Shown: positions 32,213 to 41,300 of the stretch, piece after piece
How positions within the stretch are numbered: position 1 is the stretch's first letter
Layout: every line of letters starts with the position of its first letter
Source: a virus
DNA: 64,000 nucleotides
Strand: one strand, 5' to 3'
IMG/VR virus record: IMGVR_UViG_3300037011_001068
Coordinates: 41,757-105,756 of that record
Notes under the pieces: model-generated
Seen by the model: the letters and a program-made list of their open reading frames with translations, nothing else
The model's database searches: none
Told to the model about the DNA's origin: nothing
Made by a program: the position numbers and the translations under genes

Positions 32213-33988
32213 ATGAGCTTTTTCGAGGACTTCACGGGGTTCGGGCTGACCACGCTCGGGGCCCTGGGTGGCATGGTGCAGGAGTGGGCGCAAGGCGCGT
32301 TATTAAAAGGTCCGGAAGGATCGGATGAAGAAGAAAAGCGCAGCTCGCAAGGCTCGGATACTGCCCCCGGCGGTAAGCGAGCGGACAGCGCGGAGTCAAA
32401 TCCTGTTCCAGAGGAGAAGGCCTCAAGCGACCCAAAGGCGCTTTTTTGGGATCCCTTCGCGATTATTGAGCAGTTGGGCTACAAGGACAGGCCTTCGCAA
32501 ATCAGCTATGGAACGCTGAAAGCGATGGCCTGGAAAACCCCTATCGCGCACGCGGTCATCCAGACACGGGTGAATCAAATTTCTGGATTTAGTCATGTGC
32601 AACATGATCGGTATCAGATGGGTTTTCGGATTAAAACCCGTGAGACTGAGAAAGAGCCCACGAAGGCGGAGCGAAAATGGATCCAGCAAATGGAATCTGT
32701 GATATTGCGGACAGGTGTCACGGATCATCCGAGGGGGCGAGACGGCTTCAAAGAGTTTCTCAAAAAAGTTACCTGGGATTCCCTTGTGTACGATCAAATG
32801 TGCTTTGAAATCGTGCAGAATCGCAAAGGGCAGCCGGCGGAGTGGTATGCGGTGGACGGTGCCACCATTCGGCGGGCCGACACGGCGAGTACCTTCACGG
32901 ACGAGGATCATACGAAGGCTATCCGGTATGTGCAGATCTACGACGGACTTGTAATCGCGGAGTACACTCAGGATGAACTATGTTTCGCAATTCGGAATCC
33001 CAGGACGGATATTCGGCTTTTTGGGTATGGCATTTCTGAGCTTGAAATGCTTGTGCCGGCGGTAACCTGTATCCTCTATGCCTGGGAGTACAATCAGCGT
33101 TTTTTCAGCCAGGGGTCAGCGGCGAAGGGAATCATTAACTTCAAGGGTGCGGTTCCAGAAAAGCAACTGCAGTCTTTTCGCCGCCACTGGTATCAAATGA
33201 TTTCAGGCGTTGAAAATGCATGGAGAACGCCTGTCACAAATGCCGAGGATCTCCAGTACATTAATCTCCAGCAATCCAGCCGGGACATGGAGTACAATTC
33301 TTGGATGGATTTTTTGATCAAGGTGGTTTGCGCGATGTATGCCATGGATCCGGCAGAGCTCAATTTCAAGTACGGGAACGTTGGGCAGCGTGGAGGGCTT
33401 CAGGAGAGCTCCAATCGGGAGAAAATTACGGAGAGCAAAGAGCGGGGTCTCAGGCCGCTTCTCCGGTTCATCGCGGATGCCATCAATTTGCACCTTATCT
33501 GGCCCATCAACGAAAATTTTGAATTTGATTTTGTGGGCCTGGACGCGCAAACCAAGGATGAAATGGCCGAGCTTTCTGCAAAGCAGGTGCGCGTATATAA
33601 AACTGTGGATGAGATTCGCGCGCAGGACGATCTTCCTCCACTTCCGGATGGCCTCGGAGAAGTGCTGCTCGACCCCACGTGGTATCAGTACGCTCAGCAA
33701 AAGCAGGCGCAGGCGCAGCAAGCAGAGAACCCCCAGGGACAAATGGGGGAAGGTGAGCCAGAGGGCGGAGCTCCTGGCGGGGAGCAGGGCGGTGAAGAGC
33801 AGGGAGGGGGAATGGACTTCAAAAAGCTCCTCCAGCAGTACGGGCAAGGCGGGGGAGAGAAGCCGGAGGGCGGGAGCAAGAATGCGGTAGAGCCTGCGAA
33901 GCCTGCGGTTCCGGCTAAGGCAGCAGCTCCTCAAGTAGCGAAGAGCTTCGGGCAAGGCAAGAAAATTTTTATCGATCTAACCCTGTGA
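32213..33988 (+). CDS. Portal protein
   Basis: 591 residues from ATG (GAGG upstream; GTG 32204 possible). The central region (AMAWKTPIAHAVIQTRVNQI, AWEYNQRFFSQGSAAKGII, NSWMDFLIKVVCAMYAM, LNFKYGNVG) is typical of the HK97/SPP1-like portal superfamily. N-terminal 70 and C-terminal 90 residues are low complexity (Gln/Gly/Glu). It forms the dodecameric DNA gate at one capsid vertex and docks TerL. Confidence 0.92.
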   Translation: MSFFEDFTGFGLTTLGALGGMVQEWAQGALLKGPEGSDEEEKRSSQGSDTAPGGKRADSAESNPVPEEKASSDPKALFWDPFAIIEQLGYKDRPSQISYGTLKAMAWKTPIAHAVIQTRVNQISGFSHVQHDRYQMGFRIKTRETEKEPTKAERKWIQQMESVILRTGVTDHPRGRDGFKEFLKKVTWDSLVYDQMCFEIVQNRKGQPAEWYAVDGATIRRADTASTFTDEDHTKAIRYVQIYDGLVIAEYTQDELCFAIRNPRTDIRLFGYGISELEMLVPAVTCILYAWEYNQRFFSQGSAAKGIINFKGAVPEKQLQSFRRHWYQMISGVENAWRTPVTNAEDLQYINLQQSSRDMEYNSWMDFLIKVVCAMYAMDPAELNFKYGNVGQRGGLQESSNREKITESKERGLRPLLRFIADAINLHLIWPINENFEFDFVGLDAQTKDEMAELSAKQVRVYKTVDEIRAQDDLPPLPDGLGEVLLDPTWYQYAQQKQAQAQQAENPQGQMGEGEPEGGAPGGEQGGEEQGGGMDFKKLLQQYGQGGGEKPEGGSKNAVEPAKPAVPAKAAAPQVAKSFGQGKKIFIDLTL

Positions 33989-33995
33989 GGATCCC

Positions 33996-34382
33996 ATGCG
34001 AATCAAGGATAAAGTGAACATCCGCATTGCGAAAGAAGCTGAATTTAAGAACATTTTATTCGGCCCGGACGATGCGCTTGCTGAGCGGGTGGTGGACTCG
34101 TGGGCAAGATACGCTTCAGGAAATCTTTCCATCGACGCCGGGGAGACTGAATCTCTCTCCTTTGGGGATGTGACCACGGTCAAGGGGATGTACCTGGAGG
34201 TGACCGGGGAATGCCAGCTCGTGATCAATGGAGCGGATCCCATCCAACTGCGAAAGAGCGGGACGGATGCGGCTCTGATTGCGAAAGTCTTTATCGAGGC
34301 GGATATCTCTTCGGTTACGCTCACGGCTCCCCTTACGGTAGCGGTGACGGGGATCTATTGCTTTTGGGGCGATAGTGTTTGA
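33996..34382 (+). CDS. Small beta-rich virion protein
   Basis: 128 residues from ATG. Beta-rich (GETESLSFGDVTTVKGMYLEV, TLTAPLTVAVTG) like small phage decoration or adaptor proteins next to portal genes. No precise family. Confidence 0.6.
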   Translation: MRIKDKVNIRIAKEAEFKNILFGPDDALAERVVDSWARYASGNLSIDAGETESLSFGDVTTVKGMYLEVTGECQLVINGADPIQLRKSGTDAALIAKVFIEADISSVTLTAPLTVAVTGIYCFWGDSV

Positions 34383-34395
34383 TGGAGGATAAGTT

Positions 34396-37300
34396 ATGCG
34401 GCTGCAGCTCGAGGCTACCGCGGAAGAGCTTTCCACAAAGAGCGAGGATCTCTTAGAGGCAATCCAGCAATTGGTTAGGCCTTATTCGGAAGATCTTGCC
34501 GACAAGCTTGAGAAGGCGCTTCCGGAGAAAGAAGAGAGTCTCAAATTTCCTGTGCTGCAGGAGCTAGAAAATCGAGTTGAAAACCTGTATAAAGAGCATG
34601 TGGGGGCGATGATCGAGGAGATTTTTGCTGTGCTGCAGGACAATGCTAAAAAAAGCGAAGGGGGGCTTGAGAAGGCGGGAGGTCCATTTATTGGACCCAA
34701 GGGGGGCATGTGGGCTGATCCAGAGCACACAGAGCACTGGGATCCGGATGCGAAGCATGAAAGTGGGGGCGAAAAAAAGCCTGAGCACAAAAAGGCAGAA
34801 GAGAAGGTGCCGGAATTTTATTCGGATGATGTCGCAACAAAGAAGCTAGAAGAAATCGGCGATTCTCTTTATGACATGCAGACGGATATGCATGATGTTC
34901 TCGACAAGACGGGTCTCTCTTTGCATGATTACACTGCATGGGCTTCTGTTAAAGGTAACTTGAACAAGATGAAGTTTCTCTTGTCCAAGTACAAGAAGCA
35001 AATCAGCTATGGTTGGGGAGAAGAGGAATACCACAAACTTGGCCTCGGGCAAGCCCCCCTGGGTTCCGAGGTAAAGCCATTTTATCAGCAGAATTACGGG
35101 TCTCTTTCTCTTCCGGTGAACGGATTTATTCAGAAGCCTGCATTCAAAGATTATCTTGCTTACCACCAGGCGCTCAAGTCCAAAGGGTTTGTAAGCTACG
35201 ATGGAACCGCCTGGTTCATTTATAAGAAGCGTCTTGCTGATTTTCCTTGGAAAGAATACGTCCAGAAAATGGCGGAATTTGGCATCAAGGTGCCGGAGAA
35301 GATGCCAGAGCCGCCACCACAAAAAGAATTCCCGAAGGATCCAGCAATTGGGCTCTCGGTCAGTGGAAGCACGGTTGATCAAGTTATCGCGGGAATATTG
35401 CACAAGCAGGTGCATGACAAGCTCGCGGTCAAACGAAGCAAGGATGGAAAATTCTCTTTCTACTACCCTTACACCCCAGCGCTGAATGATTTATTTTCCA
35501 ATAAAGCTGGGAATCTCACGGGAATCACGAAGTACAATCCAGAAAATCATGCACGAGAGACTTTCCAGCTCGAGCTTGTAGAAGAGGCGATTGAGAAGAT
35601 CAAGAAGCTTGCTCCTGAGCTAGAAATTGTGACTGAAGGCGTCTCTGAAGCGCGAATCGAGAAGGATGCGGAAATTGCTGAGCTCCAGAAGCCTATCCCG
35701 GAGGTAGCGAAGCTCATCAATCCAAAATATAAGCTGTATCCCTACCAGAATGAATGCGTGCGATTTCTGGACAAGGCAAAGGGGAATGCGCTTATCGGAG
35801 ATGAGATGGGGCTCGGGAAGACGCTCGAGACGCTCGCGTGGTGTGCAAAAAACGGAAAAAAGGTTGTGGTAGTTACTCCCCGAGTCGTTCGGCGGACGTG
35901 GCTCCAAGAATCCGTGAAATTCTTTCCTGGGTATTTCAAGGGCGTTGAGCTTGTCTCTTCCGACATCAAGAAGGGGAAGGTTCCGGACCTTTCCGATGCG
36001 AATATAGTGACTGTTAATTATGAGAGCCTCAGCAAGTTTCTTCCGCAGATTCAAGCTGCGGGGTTTGATACTATTATAGTTGATGAATCTCATCGCATGA
36101 AGAACCCAAAAGCAAAGGCGACGCAATCTATTCAGGCGGTCGCCAAGCTTCCGACCATGAAGCATCGCATTTTGCTCTCTGGTACAGCCATCAAGAACAA
36201 AAAGGAGGAGCTTTATACTCAGTTGGGTCTGGTCGCTCCCGGGAAGTTTTCTAAGGAGGCGCTCAAGTACGGGACGATCGGCGGTCTCTGGATGGACATG
36301 CGCTCTGTCTACTTGGCCCGGCAGAAGAGCCTTGTCCTGAAGGATCTCCCGGAAAAAACCACTCAGATCATTGAGCACCCCTCGAAAAAAGGAGTACCGG
36401 ATCTAGATGAGCTGGCAGATCTTTCTCCTCAGGAAAAGATCGGTCGATTTTCTCAAATGAAAGCGGAGATTGCGGTTCATAAGGCGCCAGAGACGCTTGA
36501 ATTCGTGAAGGAGATTCTGGAGAGCTCGGATTCAAAGGTCGTTCTCTTCTCCGATTCGGTGGAAGCGGCACACTACCTGGCTGATCAACTGGGGGACGTG
36601 GCGCTCCTCCACACGGGGGAGATGAGCCTCGACAAGCAGGAGGCGCTCAAAAAGGAATTTGAGCGGCAGGATGAGGAGGGGAATTTCATCTCTCCGAAGC
36701 GCGTTTTTGTCGCGACGCGGCAGTCTCTCGCGGTAGGGGCGACGTTGGTTGCGGCCGATAAGGTGGTGTTCAACGATTTGCCCTGGACCACCGCGGATAT
36801 CCGGCAGGCGGAGGATCGGTGTCATCGGATCGGCCAGAAAAATGCGGTGACGGTTTATTGGTCAAAGCTCGGGGGCAACGCATTTGACGAGAACATCATT
36901 AGTATCCTGAAGAGGAAGTTTGAGCTCTCCAAGAAGGTGAACCAAGGCCAACAACTGACCAAGGAAGAAGTCGCCTGGCAAAATAAGTCCATCACACTGA
37001 ACGAGGTGCTCGCGCAGTACCAGGGCGACAAGGCCGGGCCCGGGAAGACTTCTTCGCTGGGTCCTTCCCTCCCAGAATTGGGAGAACAGGGGGAGATTCT
37101 TCCCCCAGTCAAGGAGAAGGCCTTGGAGGCGCTTCCCGTGCCCGTGGAGGAGCCTAAGCTTTCAAAGCCGGGGGTGAATACCCCCCAGAAGATGGAAGCT
37201 CCCAAAGAGGCTCCTAAGGCTCCTCCGGCGATTTCTGTGGGGACGCTTGATCCTCTGGTGCTGGGAGCTGGTGGGAAGATCGAAGAGAGCAAGATCAATC

Positions 37301-37806
37301 CAGCAAATTATGACATTAAAATACCCAAGGGAAAGCCCGAGGTGATGGCAGAAATTCAGGATTCTTTCGAGCTGCATGCAAAGGTGCGGGAAGACGGGGA
37401 GCACTTGATCGTCACGGTTCCTAAAAGTGCCATCATCAAGTTTTTGACAGGATCGGATATTCTGAAGGCGCTTTTAGAGGAGGGCTCAGATGTCGTCTAC
37501 TCTAGCGGAGGAACATGGGCTGACAGCGGAGGAGTCGAATCAGGGGAAGCTCCTCAATCTGAAGGGGCAACCGATCACGCGGGAGATGATCAAGAAAGCG
37601 ATTCAGCAAGCGCTGGAAGCGGACAAGGTTTTTCTGATGTCACAAAGCAGGTTTTCGATCAAGAAAACCTAGCTTATAAGCGGACCAAGAAAGTGCTCAT
37701 AAAACTTGGCTGGAAAGAGACCGATTTTTTGGACGGTGGTCCTCTTTATGGGTGGAGCACGAACCAGTTGATTGACCTTGTGCGGGAGAGTAGGAATGCA
37801 AATTGA
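34396..37806 (+). CDS. SNF2-family helicase with virion-type N-terminus
   Basis: 1136 residues from ATG. An N-terminal helical region is followed at about 94-118 by the tag module (G-G-P-F-I-G-P-K-G-G-M-W, H-W-D-P-D). From about 450 a full SNF2 motor: LIGDEMGLGKT near 467, VVTPRVVRRTW, DESHRMKNP near 562, LLSGTAIKN, and HRIGQKN near 810. The nearest architecture is single-subunit SMARCAL1-like. C-terminal 250 residues are Pro/Lys/Glu-rich with two small domains. Its place between portal and MuF genes and the shared tag suggest it travels in the virion and acts on DNA early after injection. Confidence 0.88.
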   Translation: MRLQLEATAEELSTKSEDLLEAIQQLVRPYSEDLADKLEKALPEKEESLKFPVLQELENRVENLYKEHVGAMIEEIFAVLQDNAKKSEGGLEKAGGPFIGPKGGMWADPEHTEHWDPDAKHESGGEKKPEHKKAEEKVPEFYSDDVATKKLEEIGDSLYDMQTDMHDVLDKTGLSLHDYTAWASVKGNLNKMKFLLSKYKKQISYGWGEEEYHKLGLGQAPLGSEVKPFYQQNYGSLSLPVNGFIQKPAFKDYLAYHQALKSKGFVSYDGTAWFIYKKRLADFPWKEYVQKMAEFGIKVPEKMPEPPPQKEFPKDPAIGLSVSGSTVDQVIAGILHKQVHDKLAVKRSKDGKFSFYYPYTPALNDLFSNKAGNLTGITKYNPENHARETFQLELVEEAIEKIKKLAPELEIVTEGVSEARIEKDAEIAELQKPIPEVAKLINPKYKLYPYQNECVRFLDKAKGNALIGDEMGLGKTLETLAWCAKNGKKVVVVTPRVVRRTWLQESVKFFPGYFKGVELVSSDIKKGKVPDLSDANIVTVNYESLSKFLPQIQAAGFDTIIVDESHRMKNPKAKATQSIQAVAKLPTMKHRILLSGTAIKNKKEELYTQLGLVAPGKFSKEALKYGTIGGLWMDMRSVYLARQKSLVLKDLPEKTTQIIEHPSKKGVPDLDELADLSPQEKIGRFSQMKAEIAVHKAPETLEFVKEILESSDSKVVLFSDSVEAAHYLADQLGDVALLHTGEMSLDKQEALKKEFERQDEEGNFISPKRVFVATRQSLAVGATLVAADKVVFNDLPWTTADIRQAEDRCHRIGQKNAVTVYWSKLGGNAFDENIISILKRKFELSKKVNQGQQLTKEEVAWQNKSITLNEVLAQYQGDKAGPGKTSSLGPSLPELGEQGEILPPVKEKALEALPVPVEEPKLSKPGVNTPQKMEAPKEAPKAPPAISVGTLDPLVLGAGGKIEESKINPANYDIKIPKGKPEVMAEIQDSFELHAKVREDGEHLIVTVPKSAIIKFLTGSDILKALLEEGSDVVYSSGGTWADSGGVESGEAPQSEGATDHAGDDQESDSASAGSGQGFSDVTKQVFDQENLAYKRTKKVLIKLGWKETDFLDGGPLYGWSTNQLIDLVRESRNAN

Positions 37807-38014
37807 GCAATTAAAGCGGTATCAGCGTATAAACAGCGCGAAACGCTTTTTGATAGTTTGTAAAACCTGCATGTATCAAGAGGCATGCCAGGATCGAATG
37901 GGTTGGAATTTTCGAGATGACATGCCTTGCGTCTATCATCCAAGCCGGTGGAAAAAGCGTTTGGAAAGGGATGCTCGTGCACTCGAGACAGCCCCGTCGG
38001 AGTTTGTTGGGTGA
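37796..38014 (+). CDS. Small Cys-containing protein
   Basis: 72 residues from ATG inside the helicase end, GGGAGAG upstream. Contains VCKTCMYQEAC, a possible metal site, and a basic C-terminal half (WKKRLERDAR). No family recognised. Confidence 0.6.
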   Translation: MQIEQLKRYQRINSAKRFLIVCKTCMYQEACQDRMGWNFRDDMPCVYHPSRWKKRLERDARALETAPSEFVG

Positions 38015-38186
38015 GCTTCACGCTGAATGCCCCCTTTGTGGTGGGGCGCCTGTTTTTTGGAGCCCGTGTCGATGTTTCGTTCTCGTTTGCGAGCAAGGCC
38101 ATTATTGGTACGGGTCAGATTATGGTCGGAAATTTGAGTTTCATGGACCCTTAGGGCGAGAGGAGCCTGAGCATGTACATGGATGA
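38007..38186 (+). CDS. Zinc-ribbon miniprotein, paralogue of the next
   Basis: 59 residues, start TTG with GGAG close upstream. CPLCGG ... CRCFVLVCEQGHYWYGS then YGRKFEFHG. The next gene has the same arrangement, so this is a tandem duplication. Likely zinc ribbon. Confidence 0.55.
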   Translation: MGELHAECPLCGGAPVFWSPCRCFVLVCEQGHYWYGSDYGRKFEFHGPLGREEPEHVHG

Positions 38187-38379
38187 GCCAGGATTCCAGA
38201 GTACATGCCCCCAATGCGGGGGAGTGGCTGTCACGCGATGCCAATGCCCTTGCGCGATTTCTATCTGCTCAGAGGGACACACATGGTACGCGAGCGCGTG
38301 GGGAAGAAAATATCGAGTGCATGGTAGCGCTGAAAAAGCGGAAAAGTCTATCGAGGTGCCGGATGCTCCTAAGTCCTAG
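38173..38379 (+). CDS. Zinc-ribbon miniprotein, paralogue of the previous
   Basis: 68 residues from ATG with GAGAGGAG upstream. CPQCGG ... CQCPCAISICSEGHTWYAS then WGRKYRVHG, matching its neighbour in spacing. Overlaps the MuF gene start. Confidence 0.65.
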   Translation: MYMDEPGFQSTCPQCGGVAVTRCQCPCAISICSEGHTWYASAWGRKYRVHGSAEKAEKSIEVPDAPKS

Positions 38380-41300
38380 ACAGCTTCAAGAGATCCAGAA
38401 AATAATTCAGACCTACCATGAGGCGTTCATCGTGAACGCGATATCAGTTGAAGCGGTGGCTCCAGAAATTTTGGAGAAGCTCAAGAAAAAGGGTCTCGTG
38501 CATGCCACGGTGAAATCGATCGAGGAGGCGTATCTTTATGGGCAGCTCCTCGCGCTACTCGAGAACCCCAAGGTCGCCAAAATGTCTTACGAGGATTTTA
38601 AAAAGTATCTCCGGAAGCACCCTATTCCGCTGACGCCGGTGGAGCGGCAGGGGATTCAAATGGCTATCCAGAGTGCGGGGCAATATTGTCGCGGCTTGGG
38701 GAACAAGGTCAACCTTGCGACCGGGGCGGTGCTCATCGAGGCAGATCAAAAGCTCCGGGCGAAGATGGTGGGAGTCATCCAGAACAAGGTCGCTGAGAAC
38801 ATCATGAAGCGGCAAACCATCCAAGATCTTCGGAGTGACCTCGGGTGGGCGACGGGGGATTGGGCCCGAGACTTTCATCGAATCGCGGTGACCGAGAAGC
38901 AAGCGGCCATGCTCGAGGGGCAGGCGAATCACATCCAGAAAAGGCATGGCCCCGAGGCTTGGATTGCAAAGAGACCCATGCCGGGCGCTTGCGAGCGGTG
39001 CAAGGCCTTGTACCTCGGGCCCGATAGCCATCCGAGGATTTTCAAGCTCACCACCCTGGCGGCGCACGGGACAAACGCGGGCCGGAAGGCTTCGGAGTGG
39101 CTTCCGACCGTGGGCCCGATTCATCCAAACTGCCAATGCGTTATGACGCGTGTCCCGCAGGGGTGGGGGTTCAATGAGGAGGGGCAACTGATCCCGGGCG
39201 GGGCCGGCGGGAAGCATTATGAGGATGAGGGGAAGCTCCAGCTTGCTATGCTCCGCGAAGCTGATCTCCGAAAATCCTATCAATTCGATCGAGATTTCGA
39301 TTTTCAGGGAATCCCCATCGTAATCGAGAACCATGTTGGGAGCATGAGAACCTGGCGTGCTGCGAACGGGGAGACCGGGACTACTGAGATGCTCCATGCC
39401 TACGGCTACATCCCGGGGACCACCGGGGCAGACCAGGATGAGATTGACGTATTTCTGGGGCCGGACCCGGAGGCGGAATATGCTTTTCTCGTCCACCAGC
39501 AGAACCCGGAGAATGGTCTTTACGATGAAGAGAAGGTGATGCTCGGCTTCTCGAACCAGGAGCTCGCTGAGGAGGCTTATCGCCAGCACTACACCCACCC
39601 GGATACCTACCTCCTGACCGTGAGCCCGATGGACATTGAAGCCTTCAAGCGTTGGATTCTCATGACCCGCCCGGTGGAGGGGTTCCAGAAATCAGGGCTT
39701 CGGCTTGTTCTCCCGCTCGAGAAGGCCAGAGGGCCTTTCATCGGTCCTCGGGGCGGTCTATGGGCGGATCCAGAGCACAAGGAGCATTGGGATCCAGAAG
39801 CACAGAAAAATGTAAGCACAGAAGAAAAGGAATCTGGAAATCCAGAAAAAAAGGAAGAAATGGACGAAAAGGAAACGTGGAAGATAACGGCAGTTGAAGA
39901 CCTTCGCCCTATCGATTGGGTGTCGGGGAAGAGAGCGCCTTTGCACGCTGGAGAAGGGAACACTTGCGACCGATGCGGGAAAGAGCACGCGATAATTTAC
40001 CACATGCAATCGAGCTCTGGGAAAGTGCTGGCAGTGGGGAGCGGGTGTGGCCCGAGGCTTGTCGGCGGCGCGGGGTTAATCGACAAGGAGAGCAAGAAGA
40101 AAGCGGAGAAAGATCTCAAAGCGCGGGAAGTGCGGATCGCAGAGAACATGGTTTCCGGATGGTTCCTTCGGGGCCTGCAGGAGCTCGATAAGGTGGCCCC
40201 ATTCTCAAAGCTCACCTTGAAAGAAATCCCAGTGGATGCGGATGCTATCAGCTTCCACCTGAACAAGATCAAAACCCGATGGATAGCATTAGATGAAGCG
40301 GGGAAAGAGTGGGCTAGGCAGCGGGGGATAGTGCAGACGTCTGAAGATATCGAAGGGCTTGCAAGTGAAGAGAGAATTCGTTTTGAAGTGACGAGGGTGC
40401 TTGATACGTTGAAAGTGCCTGTTACTAAGGAGTGGAAATGGGATATCGAATTCCCATTTGAGTCTCCTGGGTATTGGGTAAGAGACCGTCTGCACGAGCG
40501 GCTTACAAGCTACCTTGCGCGCCGTCTTCTTTCTCCGCTTCATCCAGGCCTTCGCCTTCTTGCGAAGCACGATTTATTTACAGCGGAGAAGCTCCAGGAG
40601 ATGAAGGAACGCGCCATGGAATTTGAGGCTTTCCCTCAAGGGAGACCCCTTGAGAAGGGTGGAACAGATTCTATGATCAGCGTGGGGGACAGCCAGTGGG
40701 AAAATCGGAACGTAGTTTCTGGACACGCGGTTAATTTTATCATGCGGTCTCCAAAGAACCACAAGAAAACCGATCCTATCACCATGCAGGACTACTTTCC
40801 GACGCTTGATGAGTTTGCCCATGAGCACATGGAAAACGAGATGTGGAGGCGAGATCCAAAGGTGTACGAGGTTGAGGAGCCCGTGCCTCGGCAAGTGCGG
40901 CCGGTGAAAGTGACCTCGGGGCAGAAGCCCGAGACAGAGGAAGAGGTGACTCGTCGAAAAAAGAAGCTCATTCAGCGGTTCGTCATGAATATGGGGCGGC
41001 CGAAAAATACTCCCCTTGAAAAAGCTCTTCCCCCGACCATCAAGAAAATCGGTGTTCATGGCGGAAAAATCATTGGCTGGGGCCGTGGAATGAAACCCAT
41101 TTATTTGGGGCAAGGAGGGCAGGATAAGCGAAGCGCTGTTCATACTTGGGCTGAATCTCATGGGGGAAAAGTTTCTCCTGTTCGGGGGCAGGAAGAGCAT
41201 CCAGATCCAGAAGCGCTGGTCATCAAGGTTCCCCCTCATAAAGTTCAGCACCTCGAGCAATTCAAAGAGGAGCATGGAATTCCTGGGTCCACTTTTGGGG

